DNA of 64,000 bases, taken from contig JAUIMB010000001.1 of NCBI GenBank assembly GCA_030432635.1, forward strand, positions 310,001 to 374,000, written 5' to 3'. Both the position numbers and the translations under genes were made by a program. The notes under the pieces are model-generated. The model ran no database searches and was not told the origin of the DNA. It worked only from the letters and a program-made list of their open reading frames with translations. Shown piece by piece: positions 51,571 to 61,399 of the stretch. The DNA comes from Bacteroidia bacterium. Its GTDB lineage: Bacteria; Bacteroidota; Bacteroidia; Flavobacteriales; Flavobacteriaceae. Each line of letters starts with the position of its first letter. The stretch's first letter is position 1.

Positions 51571-54500
51571 TTATTTGATAACCAATTTTTTAATAGTTGC
51601 CTTATCACCAGAACTAATTTTCACGAGATAAACTCCCGAACTTAGATCAAGTATCAGACTCTTTTTATTGTCAATACGACTTTCCTGTTCCAATTGCCCC
51701 AAAATATTATAGATTTGAATCGTACTATTCTCCTCAATACCAGAAAAAAACAATTCTCCTTGTGTCGGATTTGGATACATAATGACGCTGCTATGTTCAA
51801 TATCAGAAATGTTCAAAGTCGGTGTAACTGTAAAAGTTGCTGAAGCTAATGTCGCATTACCACAAGAATCTTGTAGTTCAAAAGTTACAGTGATAGCATC
51901 TGAACAGGAGACTGTCGCAGGTCCATCATTTAATACTGTTACTGTGCTACAATTATCCGTCCCTGAAAAACTGACCAACCAGTTTTCATATTCAGTTTGG
52001 AAGTCCTCATCACAACCGACAGAATAATCAATAGGTAGATCATCCCAAGTTGGATTTGTATTATCTTGAACAGAAATCACCTGTTCGTGGACTGTCTCGT
52101 TGCCACACTCATCGGTCGCTGTCCAAGTCCTGGTAATGGTGTAGGTTCCAGCACATGCGCCTTCTGAAGTACTTTCGTTAAAACCAACATTTGCCGTTCC
52201 GCAGGTATCACTTGCCGTCAATGTCTCTGCTGCTGGAATATTATCACAGTCTGCCGTTGTATTTGCTGGCAATGCCTCATTGAACGTCGGGTTGCCATTA
52301 TCGGAAACCGCTATCACCTGTTCGTGCACTGTCTCGTTGCCACACTCATCGGTCGCTGTCCAAGTCCTGGTAATGGTGTAGGTTCCAGCGCATGCTCCTG
52401 CTGAAATGCTTTCGTTAAAACCAACCGTTGCCGTTCCGCAGGTATCACTTGCTGTCAATGTCTCTGCTGCTGGAATGTTATCACAGTCTACCGTTGTATT
52501 TGCAGGCAATGCCTCATTGAACATCGGATTGCCATTGTCGGAAACCGCTATCACCTGTTCGTGCACTGTCTCGTTGCCACATTCATCGGTCGCTGTCCAT
52601 GTCCTGGTAATGGTGTACGTTCCAGCACATGCTCCTGCTGAAGTACTTTCGTTAAAACCAACATTTGCCGTTCCACAGGTATCACTTGCAGTCAATGTTT
52701 CAGCTGTTGGAATGTTGTCACAGTCTGCCGTTGTATTTGCAGGCAATGCCTCATTGAACATCGGATTGCCATTGTCGGAAACCGCTATCACCTGTTCGTG
52801 CACTGTCTCGTTGCCACATTCATCAGTCGCTGTCCATGTTCTGGTAATGGTGTAGGTTCCAGCACATGCTCCTGCTGAAGTACTTTCGCTAAAATCTACA
52901 GTTGCCGTTCCACAGGTATCACTTGCTGTCAATGCCTCTGCTGTTGGAATGTTGTCACACTCTGCCGTTGTATTTGCTGGCAATGCCTCATTGAACGTCG
53001 GGTTGCCATTATCGGAAACCGCTATCACCTGTTCGTGCACTGTCTCGTTGCCACACTCGTCGGTCGCTGTCCAAGTCCTGGTAATGGTGTAGATTCCAGC
53101 ACATGCGCCAGCCGAAGTACTTTCATTAAAACCAACCGTTGCCGTTCCGCAGGTATCACTTGCAGTCAATGTTTCAGCTGCTGGAATGTTGTCACAGTCT
53201 GCCGTTGTATTTGCTGGCAATGCCTCATTGAACGTCGGATTGCCATTATCGGAAACCGCTATCACCTGTTCGTGGACCGTCTCGTTGCCACACTCATCAG
53301 TTGCTGTCCAAGTCCTGGTAATGGTGTAGGTTCCAGCACATGCGCCAGCCGAAGTACTTTCACTAAAACCAACCGTTGCCATTCCGCAGGTATCACTTGC
53401 CGTCAATGTCTCTGCTGCTGGAATATTATCACAGTCTGCCGTTGTATTTGCTGGCAATGCCTCATTGAACGTCGGATTGCCATTGTCGGAAACCGCTATT
53501 GTCTGTTCGTGCACTGCCTCGTTGCCACATTCGTCAGTTGCTGTCCACGTTCTGGTAATGGTGTAGGTTCCAACGCATGCGCCTTCTGTAGTGCTTTCAC
53601 TGAAACCAACCGTTGCCGTTCCGCAGGTATCACTTGCCGTCAATGTCTCTGCTGCTGGAATGTTGTCACAGTCTGCCGTTGTATTTGCTGGCAATGCCTC
53701 ATTGAACGTAGGATTGCCATTATCTTCAATTGTAAAAGTAGCTGACTTTGATATTTCATTTCCACATTCATCAGACAAAGTAAAGGTTACAGTTTCTGAT
53801 GCTGTCGAACCACAAGCTAAGGTCAATCCAGAATTATCGTTAGTGAGTGTTGGATTTCCACAGAGTACAGTTCCAGAAAAACTAGACAGCCATATGTTGA
53901 ATTCTGCATTAGGATCCGATATTTCATCACACTGCAAGGTTAAGTCCAATGGTTCATCGACCCAAGTTGGGCCTTCAAAAGAGATCTTAAATAACGTACC
54001 ATCAAAAATATTGACATAATAGACAAATCCATCCAAAGGATTTTGCATCATATGAACAATACCACTACCAAAATTAATAGGTGCCAATTCAGAAATATCA
54101 CTAATCCAATTCATACTTCCATCAGTGAGTGTTGCTATGTTAATCCAATTTCTGATATAATCTGTAAACAAATATTTTCCATTCAAGCTACTGCCTAGAG
54201 CATCACCTTGAATATAAATACCAGCGATTGCCGTATTTCCTCTAAATTCAATTCCTGAAGTCGGAGATCCAGTAGAGCCAACTCTAGGGTTTGATGCGGT
54301 TGTTCCATTAAACCATGGAACTCTAGCCTCATTTGAACCACCATGCCTCCATGCCACTTCTGGTCTATCGTGTACAAATCGTCTTAATGCTGGATCTGTA
54401 TGATCAACAAAGGACGTCGGTTGCGGACAATTATCAACAAACAGTACATTACCTTCATCGGGATTTGTTGCTCCGCTATTGTAGTAGCCATTATGTGGTG

Positions 54501-55524
54501 TTAGCCCTTCGTACAAAGGCCAACCACCATTTAAGCCAGCTTTGTCAAAAATGTGTAAATCCTCCCAAACAGACCAACCAACATCTGCAACTTGTATAAT
54601 TCCTGGATTCCCATCGGCAGGATTTGTACTTCCACTTCCCTCTTGAATAGACATTCTAAACGGATGACGAAGACCCATTGCCCAAACTCTGGATTCAGGT
54701 GCTCTAGGATTGGATGCATTGTAAAAAGGATTTGACGGAATACCATCACCTGTTTCAGGATCTAATCGTAAGACCTTTCCGCAAAGTGATGTAATCATTT
54801 GGCTTCTAAAAGCACCTACATTTTCCTCAGGTCTAAGAATGCCATCGCTAATGGCTTGTTGATAATAAGTTTCACTGGCACTGCCAACATCAACTGAAGT
54901 ATAACTGGCATTGTCTCCTGTAGAAACCAACAAGGTACCATCATCTCCAAACATAATTGTTCCGCCTGCGTGGGATTGGTGTAGTAAAGGCACTCCTGTT
55001 GAAACCGACTCTCCCAAAAGGACTGTTCTAGAAGCATAATCAGTAGTTAATGGACTACTGCCAACATTAAGCTGATATCGGGTAACACGACTTATGGACG
55101 CTTCAAAATAATCATTATCATTTGGATCATATTGTGGTGTTCCAAAATTCATGAGGTGTTCACGATCAACCATATAGTACATGTAAACGAGTCCATTTGT
55201 TTCAAAATCAGGATCCAAGCAGAAACTAGCAAATCCGAAATCCCTCCAATCTCCAACTTCATCAGAAATATCAAGAACAGGAGTGGCTTGCCTAACATAT
55301 GTCGTTCCGTTCCAATTTGAAACATAAACATGTCCTCGTTTTTCCCATACAAACATTTGTGTTCCATCGTTATTGAAAACCACACCCATGATGTTTGTGT
55401 AATTATCTTGTACTTGGGTTGCCGTATATCCTGTAGGCAATTGGGCAGAAATTAGGTGAGTAAAAAGTACTGTAGCGATAAAAACCACAGTTTTTAGATA
55501 AGAAAATCTTGAATAGCAAAGCAT
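51571..55524 (-). CDS. Secreted PQQ-type sugar dehydrogenase-like protein with tandem repeats and T9SS sorting domain
   Basis: This 1317-residue protein has a signal peptide (about 1-27). The N-terminal glucose/sorbosone dehydrogenase-type beta-propeller spans about 28-510 (DFGFASFCLDPDFETNGLVYMYYM, LLHQSHAGGTIMFGDDGTLLVSTGD, GKVLRLDPETGDGIPSNPFY, RVWAMGLRHPFRMS). An HYR/Ig-like region follows, with seven near-identical 79-residue repeats at about 601-1153, each with four cysteines, then a divergent module at 1154-1233. The C-terminal type A T9SS domain is at about 1245-1317 (YPNPTQGELFF, IYNILGQLEQ, LSSGVYLVKI). It should be exported by SP/T9SS and surface-attached or released. The substrate is unknown. 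Confidence 0.9.
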   Translation of the reverse strand: MLCYSRFSYLKTVVFIATVLFTHLISAQLPTGYTATQVQDNYTNIMGVVFNNDGTQMFVWEKRGHVYVSNWNGTTYVRQATPVLDISDEVGDWRDFGFASFCLDPDFETNGLVYMYYMVDREHLMNFGTPQYDPNDNDYFEASISRVTRYQLNVGSSPLTTDYASRTVLLGESVSTGVPLLHQSHAGGTIMFGDDGTLLVSTGDNASYTSVDVGSASETYYQQAISDGILRPEENVGAFRSQMITSLCGKVLRLDPETGDGIPSNPFYNASNPRAPESRVWAMGLRHPFRMSIQEGSGSTNPADGNPGIIQVADVGWSVWEDLHIFDKAGLNGGWPLYEGLTPHNGYYNSGATNPDEGNVLFVDNCPQPTSFVDHTDPALRRFVHDRPEVAWRHGGSNEARVPWFNGTTASNPRVGSTGSPTSGIEFRGNTAIAGIYIQGDALGSSLNGKYLFTDYIRNWINIATLTDGSMNWISDISELAPINFGSGIVHMMQNPLDGFVYYVNIFDGTLFKISFEGPTWVDEPLDLTLQCDEISDPNAEFNIWLSSFSGTVLCGNPTLTNDNSGLTLACGSTASETVTFTLSDECGNEISKSATFTIEDNGNPTFNEALPANTTADCDNIPAAETLTASDTCGTATVGFSESTTEGACVGTYTITRTWTATDECGNEAVHEQTIAVSDNGNPTFNEALPANTTADCDNIPAAETLTASDTCGMATVGFSESTSAGACAGTYTITRTWTATDECGNETVHEQVIAVSDNGNPTFNEALPANTTADCDNIPAAETLTASDTCGTATVGFNESTSAGACAGIYTITRTWTATDECGNETVHEQVIAVSDNGNPTFNEALPANTTAECDNIPTAEALTASDTCGTATVDFSESTSAGACAGTYTITRTWTATDECGNETVHEQVIAVSDNGNPMFNEALPANTTADCDNIPTAETLTASDTCGTANVGFNESTSAGACAGTYTITRTWTATDECGNETVHEQVIAVSDNGNPMFNEALPANTTVDCDNIPAAETLTASDTCGTATVGFNESISAGACAGTYTITRTWTATDECGNETVHEQVIAVSDNGNPTFNEALPANTTADCDNIPAAETLTASDTCGTANVGFNESTSEGACAGTYTITRTWTATDECGNETVHEQVISVQDNTNPTWDDLPIDYSVGCDEDFQTEYENWLVSFSGTDNCSTVTVLNDGPATVSCSDAITVTFELQDSCGNATLASATFTVTPTLNISDIEHSSVIMYPNPTQGELFFSGIEENSTIQIYNILGQLEQESRIDNKKSLILDLSSGVYLVKISSGDKATIKKLVIK
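52066..53724 (-). repeat. Seven tandem 237-bp coding repeats
   Basis: GGATTGCCATT-type unit boundaries recur at exact 237-base intervals (GCCATT at 52294, 52531, 52768, 53005, 53242, 53479 and 53716). Units encode 79 residues starting DNGNPTFNEALPANTT and containing TWTATDECGNE. They are nearly identical at the DNA level, with scattered substitutions, which implies recent expansion or gene conversion. Confidence 0.95.
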
Positions 55525-55673
55525 GGTTGATTATTTTTATAAAATTAAAATCAAATGTTGCTATTAATCTTGGTAAAACTAATTGAATATCAACGAGCAA
55601 AAAAATATTAAATTTAAAAGGGTAAAATACTCGTTAATTGGTATCGTCTAATACTCTAGGTCTCAATTAGTTT

Positions 55674-56306
55674 TTAAATCACGATATGATCTTGACCTTT
55701 GAAATTCTCATATAGTTTAGGATAGTTTGATTTAAAGGTGTCTTTGATAAATTCAAAAGGCACATCGTCAAAATGGCCATAGTCCTCTAAATAGGTCATG
55801 AATTTTTTATCGTCTTTATTGTATTCTTGAAGTACGGCATCTGATGTACCATCAAAGTCTAAAACATCAACATTGTACAATGCGCAAAGCTCCTTGTTAA
55901 ATGCAGGCGAACATTTTACCCATTTACCGTTGCAGAATACATCTACCAATCCATGTGGTGCAAGTTCGTTTGTGCCGATTATTTGTTCCAAACGTTCGGT
56001 AGCGATATGGTTAGATACTTTGGCCAAATGCAACCTAGCCGGAATATTAAAAGCACGCAAACACGTTATGTAAAGAATGGCTTTGTCAATACAATGACCA
56101 TCAGGCTTTTGAGCAATATTACTGGCCTTGAAATGTGCCTTCGTCAAACCAATATTAAATGGCAAATAGCGCCAATCATCACGTACCTTTAAATATAACT
56201 GATGGATAATGTCCTGCTGAGACGATACATTTTCAAAGTCTTTAATGATACCTTTGATTATTGGGCTATCGTAATCGTAATAGTAGGTTTTGTTAGTATA
56301 ATTCAT
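55674..56306 (-). CDS. Transglutaminase-like protein
   Basis: This 210-residue soluble protein starts at ATG 56306 (MNYTNKTYYYDYDSP); the in-frame upstream ATG at 56354 is less likely. The transglutaminase-like core has HCIDKAILYITCLRAFNIPARLHLAKVSNH (catalytic Cys region), PHGLVDVFCNGKWVKCSPAFN (catalytic His and strand), and DVLDFDGTSDAVLQEY. Such proteins may be peptidases or amide-forming enzymes; the substrate is unknown. The gene stands alone between the giant sugar dehydrogenase-like gene and the divergent efflux operon. Confidence 0.85.
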   Translation of the reverse strand: MNYTNKTYYYDYDSPIIKGIIKDFENVSSQQDIIHQLYLKVRDDWRYLPFNIGLTKAHFKASNIAQKPDGHCIDKAILYITCLRAFNIPARLHLAKVSNHIATERLEQIIGTNELAPHGLVDVFCNGKWVKCSPAFNKELCALYNVDVLDFDGTSDAVLQEYNKDDKKFMTYLEDYGHFDDVPFEFIKDTFKSNYPKLYENFKGQDHIVI

Positions 56307-56529
56307 AAGCACAAAGTTATAGCATTTCCCTCGCGCTGGATATCCTGATAACACAATATATCTTACAGTTTTTTAATAGGCTGATTAGTAAGACTGAAAA
56401 AATTATAAACTGTTAAACAAAAAATCTTAACGATAACCAATTATTGAAATCTAGCTATCAATAACCTCTCCTCTTCCTTCTGCAACCGAAATTCCCCAAA
56501 TTATCTTAACAACAATTTAACTTCGTTTA

Positions 56530-56547
56530 GTTCGGTTAGTTCCGAAC
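56530..56547. promoter_or_regulatory. Inverted repeat at the efflux operon promoter
   Basis: GTTCGG (56530-56535) and CCGAAC (56542-56547) form a perfect inverted repeat with a 6-base centre. It lies 6 bases upstream of the -7 element and covers the -33 position, ideal for repression by the adjacent GbsR/MarR-type regulator. Confidence 0.55.
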
Positions 56548-56553
56548 CTATTG

Positions 56554-56561
56554 TATATTTG
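56554..56561 (+). promoter_or_regulatory. -7 element of the efflux operon promoter
   Basis: TATATTTG matches TAnnTTTG exactly, and the predicted start site lies about 18 bases before ATG 56586. Confidence 0.6.
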
Positions 56562-56585
56562 CGTCATAATTTTTAGAATACCATT

Positions 56586-57086
56586 ATGACTAAAGAGATC
56601 TGTAGCAAAAAAATGGCGCTTGTGGAAAAGCTAGGCGTACATTTAGAAAACAAGGAAAATCTTGCTCCTGTGGCAGCTAGAATAATGGCATATGTCATTC
56701 TAACAGGAAAGCGAGGCACTACTTTCGAAGAAATGGTCACAGTGCTTTGTGCAAGTAAAAGTACAATTTCGACACATTTGAACCATTTACAGGATTTAAA
56801 CAAATTAGAATATTTTACAAAAACTGGAGATCGCAAAAAATACTTTGTCATCAATAAAGATTCTGTACTAATTCATATTGACGGTATGATTAAAGAATGG
56901 GAAACCGTTGAAAGTCTTCATATTGAAATAAAAGCTTACAAAGAAGCCATTAATGAGCATATTACTGATGACGATGAAAAATTCGATTTATCATTTCATA
57001 ACAACTACCTCAAGTTTTTAGCTGGTGCAACAGCTTCAATTAAGGAACTGAAGGACAATCTAATCAATAACAAATTCAATATTTAA
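56586..57086 (+). CDS. GbsR/MarR-type regulator of the RND efflux operon
   Basis: This 166-residue winged-helix protein has a GbsR-like layout: N-terminal helix KMALVEKLGVHLENKENLAPVAARIMAYVILTGKRG, helix-turn-helix TTFEEMVTVLCASKSTISTHLNHLQDLNKLEYF, wing TKTGDRKKYFVI, and C-terminal dimerisation helices. In Flavobacteria such genes habitually precede RND efflux genes and act as local repressors. It is 4 bases before the MFP gene. The inverted repeat at 56530-56547 is the probable operator. Confidence 0.9.
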   Translation: MTKEICSKKMALVEKLGVHLENKENLAPVAARIMAYVILTGKRGTTFEEMVTVLCASKSTISTHLNHLQDLNKLEYFTKTGDRKKYFVINKDSVLIHIDGMIKEWETVESLHIEIKAYKEAINEHITDDDEKFDLSFHNNYLKFLAGATASIKELKDNLINNKFNI

Positions 57087-57090
57087 AACA

Positions 57091-58230
57091 ATGAAAAACC
57101 TCAAAATATCATCCGTTTTATTAATTACTAGTATAGTACTAGTATTTTCAAGTTGCGGAAACTCAGAGCGTGGCCAAACAGCAACTCCACAAAAACAGCA
57201 AGCCATGCCTTTTCCGGTGACACAAATTCAAGCACAAACCGTTAGTGGTTATAATGAATATCCTGTAACTATTGAAGGCATTGTCAATAGTGATGTTCGT
57301 GCTAAAACTTCAGGGTATGTCCAAAAGGTCTTGGTTGATGAAGGATCAAGAGTAAAAAAAGGACAGCCGTTATTCAGTTTAGAAACCCAAGCGTTGAACC
57401 AAGATGCTGAGGCAGCGAAAGCTCAGGTTAATGTTGCGCAAGTTGAAGTTGATAAACTCAAGCCTCTTGTTGAAAAGAATATTATTAGTTCAGTTCAGTT
57501 AGAGACGGCAAAGGCAAATTTAGCTCGTGCAAAAGCTAATTATAGCAGTATTGCTGCCAATATTGGTTATGCCACTGTTAAAAGTCCGGTCGATGGCTAT
57601 GTTGGATCTATCAATTTTCGTGAAGGTGCTTTAGTTAGTGCTGCTGACGCAAAGCCATTAACAACGGTTAGTGACATTAGTAAGGTGTATGCGTTTTTTA
57701 CGTTAAACGAAGCGCAATACATTAATTATCTCAAGCGCATGAGAGGTAAAACGAAAGAAGAACGCATTAAAAATTCACCAGATGTAAGTTTAGTACTCGC
57801 CAACGGTGACATCTATTCTGAAAAGGGACGTATTCAAACCAGTACTGGTCAAATCAGTGAAACAACAGGGACGATTAAAGTTAGAGCATCTTTTGACAAT
57901 CCTAACGAATTACTAACTAATGGCAATAGTGGTAAAATTAGAATTCCGACTACCTACGAGAATGCTATCGTAGTACCTCAGTCTTCAACTTACGAGCAAC
58001 AAGGAAAAATCATGATTTACACATTGGCTGAAAATAATACAGTAACTAGTAAAATTATCGAGGTCGAAGCCAAGGTTGAAAATCTATATGTGGTAAAATC
58101 TGGTATTGACACCTCCACAAAAATTGTAGCTTCAGGTGTTTCAAAACTTAGGGATGGTATGGCCATCGCACCACAAGAAATTCCGTTTAAAGAAGCCACA
58201 AAAAAAGTCGCGACTTTATTTAAAAACTAA
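57091..58230 (+). CDS. RND efflux periplasmic adaptor (membrane fusion) lipoprotein
   Basis: This 379-residue protein has a lipobox (LVFSSCGNSE, Cys about 22). Typical MFP parts follow: the biotinyl-lipoyl halves (VRAKTSGYVQKVLVDEGSRVKKGQPLFSLE, and ATVKSPVDGYVGSINFREGALVS) flanking a helical hairpin (EAAKAQVNVAQVEVDKLKPLVEKNIISSVQLETAKANLARAKA). The beta-barrel and membrane-proximal domains come next. It bridges the inner membrane pump and the TolC-like channel. It is the second gene of the five-gene efflux cluster. Confidence 0.94.
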   Translation: MKNLKISSVLLITSIVLVFSSCGNSERGQTATPQKQQAMPFPVTQIQAQTVSGYNEYPVTIEGIVNSDVRAKTSGYVQKVLVDEGSRVKKGQPLFSLETQALNQDAEAAKAQVNVAQVEVDKLKPLVEKNIISSVQLETAKANLARAKANYSSIAANIGYATVKSPVDGYVGSINFREGALVSAADAKPLTTVSDISKVYAFFTLNEAQYINYLKRMRGKTKEERIKNSPDVSLVLANGDIYSEKGRIQTSTGQISETTGTIKVRASFDNPNELLTNGNSGKIRIPTTYENAIVVPQSSTYEQQGKIMIYTLAENNTVTSKIIEVEAKVENLYVVKSGIDTSTKIVASGVSKLRDGMAIAPQEIPFKEATKKVATLFKN

Positions 58231-58257
58231 ATCATCCAATAAACATATTTATTTGTT

Positions 58258-61200
58258 ATGTTAAAAACATTTATTGAAAGACCTGTGCTTTCAACAGTCA
58301 TCTCTATTATCATTGTTGTACTAGGAGTAATTAGTATAACATCCTTACCCATAGAGGAATACCCAGATATTGCACCACCAACCATCAAGGTAACAGCCAA
58401 TTATCCAGGTGCTAATGCTGAAACAGTTTTAGAAAGTGTCATTGTACCTATTGAGGAGCAAATTAATGGTGTGGAAGGCATGACCTACATCACCTCTACT
58501 GCATCTAATAGTGGTACGGCCGAAATCACAGTATACTTCGACCAAACCATGAATGCAGATATTGCAGCTGTAAACGTACAAAACCGTGTTGCACGTGCAA
58601 ATCCGTTGTTGCCTTCCGAAGTTATACAAACAGGTATTGTGACCCAAAAGCAAGAAACCAGTGCCTTGATGTTTATTTCAATGTATTCAGATAGTGAAGA
58701 TTACGATGCAACCTTTATTCAAAATTATCTAAAAATAAACGTCATTCCTGCAATGCAGCGTATTAAGGGTGTTGGTGATGTGTCGGTGTTTTCGCAACAG
58801 GATTATGCCATGCGAATTTGGTTAAAACCTGAAAAATTAGCGGCTTACAACTTGATCCCTTCTGATATCACTGCAGCCTTAAATGAACAAAACCTCGAAG
58901 CTGCAGCTGGTGCATTAGGAGAAAACAACGGAGAATCATTCTCTTATATATTAAAATATAACGGACGATTTAAACAAGAAAGTCAATATGCAGATATTGT
59001 AATTAAGGCCTTAGGAAACGGAGAGTTTCTTAGATTAAGGGATGTAGCAGACATTGAACTTGATGCACAATCTTACGCATCTAATGCAATGACTGAAAAT
59101 CATCCTGCTGTATTTATGGGAATCTTCCAAACCAAAGGTTCAAATGCCGCAGAAATTATAGAAAATATCAAAATTACCTTGGATGAAGTTGAGCAAGATT
59201 TACCTGATGGTCTGAACATCTTCGTTCCTTATGATACGAGTTTATTTCTAAATGCTTCTATCGATAAGGTCATTACGACATTACTGGAAGCCTTCTTATT
59301 GGTGTTCCTAGTTGTATTTTTATTTCTACAGGATTTCCGTTCAACATTAATTCCAGCCATTGCAGTTCCTGTATCTATTATTGGTACGTTCTTCTTCTTG
59401 AATGTCTTTGGTTATTCCATCAATTTACTCACGTTATTCGCTTTGGTCTTGGCCATTGGTATCGTGGTTGATGACGCCATTGTTGTTGTTGAAGCCGTTC
59501 ATGCCAAAATGGATCAAGGTGAAAGAAACCCGAAAAGTGCAACGCTCAAAGCGATGAACGAGATTTCTGGTGCGATCGTCTCAATTACCTTGGTAATGTC
59601 TGCTGTATTTATACCTGTGACCTTTGTCACTGGCCCAACAGGTGTATTCTACGAGCAGTTTGGTGTCACCTTGATTATTGCCATCTTAATTTCAGCAGTA
59701 AACGCCTTAACGCTAAGTCCAGCACTGTGTGCCTTACTACTGAAAGAACACAAACACGATGAAGAGTTAAAAGGCAAAAACGCCCTAAAGCGTTTCTATA
59801 CCTTATTTAATCGCGGATTTGACGCAACTGTAAGTAAATACGGAAGATCTCTTCAGTTTTTATACAAGAACAAATTTGTATCTGTGATGTTGCTTATTAT
59901 TGCTGGTATTGGAATTTATTGGGCAGCAACAACTACACCAACAGGGTTTGTTCCTAACGAAGATAGAGGCATCATTTTTGTCAATATCGAATTACCAGCT
60001 GGTGCCTCATTAGATAGAACCGATGAAGTGACCAAAAATTTATATGGGAAGATCAAGGATCTTGATGGTGTCGCATCTGTAAGTTTTATTAAAGGTCGAA
60101 GTTTAATCAGTGGTGCTGGAAGCAATTTCGGTATTGGTTTTGTCAAGCTGGATAATTGGTCAGAGCGAACAACCGAAGCCTTATCGGCTCAAGCCATTAC
60201 TGGTCAATTATTCGGTGTCGCTGCAGGCATTCCAGAGGCAAAAATTATTTTCTTTTCGCCTCCTAGTATTCGTGGTTTTGGTAATTCTGCTGGTTTTGAG
60301 GTAAATTTATTAGATCGATTTGGTGGTGCGTTTACCGATTTGGACAAAGCCAACCAAGAGTTTGCCATGGCCTTGATGAGTCATCCTGAAATTCAATATG
60401 CGCAATCTGCATTCAACACAAATTATCCTCAATATGAAATGGAAGTAAATGTGCCGTTAGCTAAAGAAAAGGGTGTGCCTATCAATAGTATTTTTGGAAC
60501 TTTGCAAGGGTATATTGGAGGAATTTACGCATCGGATTTTAGTCGATTTGGCAAACAGTATCGAGTATATATTCAGTCGTTACCAGAAGATCGAGCCGAC
60601 GAAAGTGATCTCAATAGCATGTATGTAAGAACAAGTTCGGGAGAAATGACACCAATAACTCAGTTTGTAACGCTAAAACGTGTATATGGTCCACAGTCGG
60701 TAACGCGATTCAACCTGTTCAATTCAACAAATATTACTGGTGCAACAAATCCAGGATTTAGTACAGGTGATGCCATTAGGGTTATTGAGGAGGAAGTTGC
60801 TAAATTGCCAAGTAATTATACAGTTGCTTATTCAGGACTAACTCGGGAAGAGGTCAATGCTGGTAATCAAACCACCTTTATATTTATATTAAGTATTCTG
60901 TTCGTGTACTTTTTACTCAGTGCGCAGTACGAGAGTTATATCTTACCATTCTCGGTACTATTGTCTTTACCATTTGGTGTATTTGGTGCTTATATCAGTA
61001 CGAAATTCTTCGGATTGGAAAACAATATCTATTTCCAAATTGCACTGATAATGCTCGTCGGTCTCTTGGCAAAAAATGCCATATTGATTGTAGAGTTTGC
61101 ACTGCAGCGTCGCAAACAAGGAGAAAGCATTGTAAATGCAGCCATAGATGGCGCTAAGGCACGTTTACGACCGATTTTAATGACATCCTTCGCATTTATC

Positions 61201-61395
61201 CTAGGATTAATGCCATTGGTATTGGCTAAAGGTGTTGGTGCCGAAGGAAACAATTCTATCGGTACTGGTGCTGCTGGCGGAATGTTAATAGGAACCTTGT
61301 TAGGTGTATTCGTTATTCCAATCCTATTTATCTTTTTCCAATGGTTACAGGAAAAAATTTCGCGCAAACCTGAATTAGAAACAATTGAAGCTTAA
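58258..61395 (+). CDS. RND multidrug efflux permease (HAE1, AcrB-like)
   Basis: This 1045-residue inner membrane transporter has 12 helices and two large periplasmic loops. It has the N-terminal MLKTFIERPVLSTVISIIIVVLGVISITSLPIEEYPDIAPP, proton-relay Asp pair in ALVLAIGIVVDDAIVVVEAVH, LTLSPALCALLL, and the second half with LLVGLLAKNAILIVEFALQ and LRPILMTSFAFILGLMPLVLAKGVGAEGNNSIGTG. It belongs to the hydrophobe/amphiphile efflux-1 family and probably exports drugs, detergents or endogenous lipophiles. The substrate range cannot be predicted. Confidence 0.96.
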   Translation: MLKTFIERPVLSTVISIIIVVLGVISITSLPIEEYPDIAPPTIKVTANYPGANAETVLESVIVPIEEQINGVEGMTYITSTASNSGTAEITVYFDQTMNADIAAVNVQNRVARANPLLPSEVIQTGIVTQKQETSALMFISMYSDSEDYDATFIQNYLKINVIPAMQRIKGVGDVSVFSQQDYAMRIWLKPEKLAAYNLIPSDITAALNEQNLEAAAGALGENNGESFSYILKYNGRFKQESQYADIVIKALGNGEFLRLRDVADIELDAQSYASNAMTENHPAVFMGIFQTKGSNAAEIIENIKITLDEVEQDLPDGLNIFVPYDTSLFLNASIDKVITTLLEAFLLVFLVVFLFLQDFRSTLIPAIAVPVSIIGTFFFLNVFGYSINLLTLFALVLAIGIVVDDAIVVVEAVHAKMDQGERNPKSATLKAMNEISGAIVSITLVMSAVFIPVTFVTGPTGVFYEQFGVTLIIAILISAVNALTLSPALCALLLKEHKHDEELKGKNALKRFYTLFNRGFDATVSKYGRSLQFLYKNKFVSVMLLIIAGIGIYWAATTTPTGFVPNEDRGIIFVNIELPAGASLDRTDEVTKNLYGKIKDLDGVASVSFIKGRSLISGAGSNFGIGFVKLDNWSERTTEALSAQAITGQLFGVAAGIPEAKIIFFSPPSIRGFGNSAGFEVNLLDRFGGAFTDLDKANQEFAMALMSHPEIQYAQSAFNTNYPQYEMEVNVPLAKEKGVPINSIFGTLQGYIGGIYASDFSRFGKQYRVYIQSLPEDRADESDLNSMYVRTSSGEMTPITQFVTLKRVYGPQSVTRFNLFNSTNITGATNPGFSTGDAIRVIEEEVAKLPSNYTVAYSGLTREEVNAGNQTTFIFILSILFVYFLLSAQYESYILPFSVLLSLPFGVFGAYISTKFFGLENNIYFQIALIMLVGLLAKNAILIVEFALQRRKQGESIVNAAIDGAKARLRPILMTSFAFILGLMPLVLAKGVGAEGNNSIGTGAAGGMLIGTLLGVFVIPILFIFFQWLQEKISRKPELETIEA

Positions 61396-61399
61396 AAAA

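Noticed and set aside
52066-53724. Regular 237-base periodicity that could suggest a CRISPR-like or satellite array
   Set aside because: The units are in frame, far too long for CRISPR repeats, and encode 79-residue protein modules within one continuous reading frame.
52406-54019. Long plus-strand open frames opposite the repeat array
   Set aside because: They are antisense shadows created by the repeated coding units; they have biased, low-quality composition and no start-site context.
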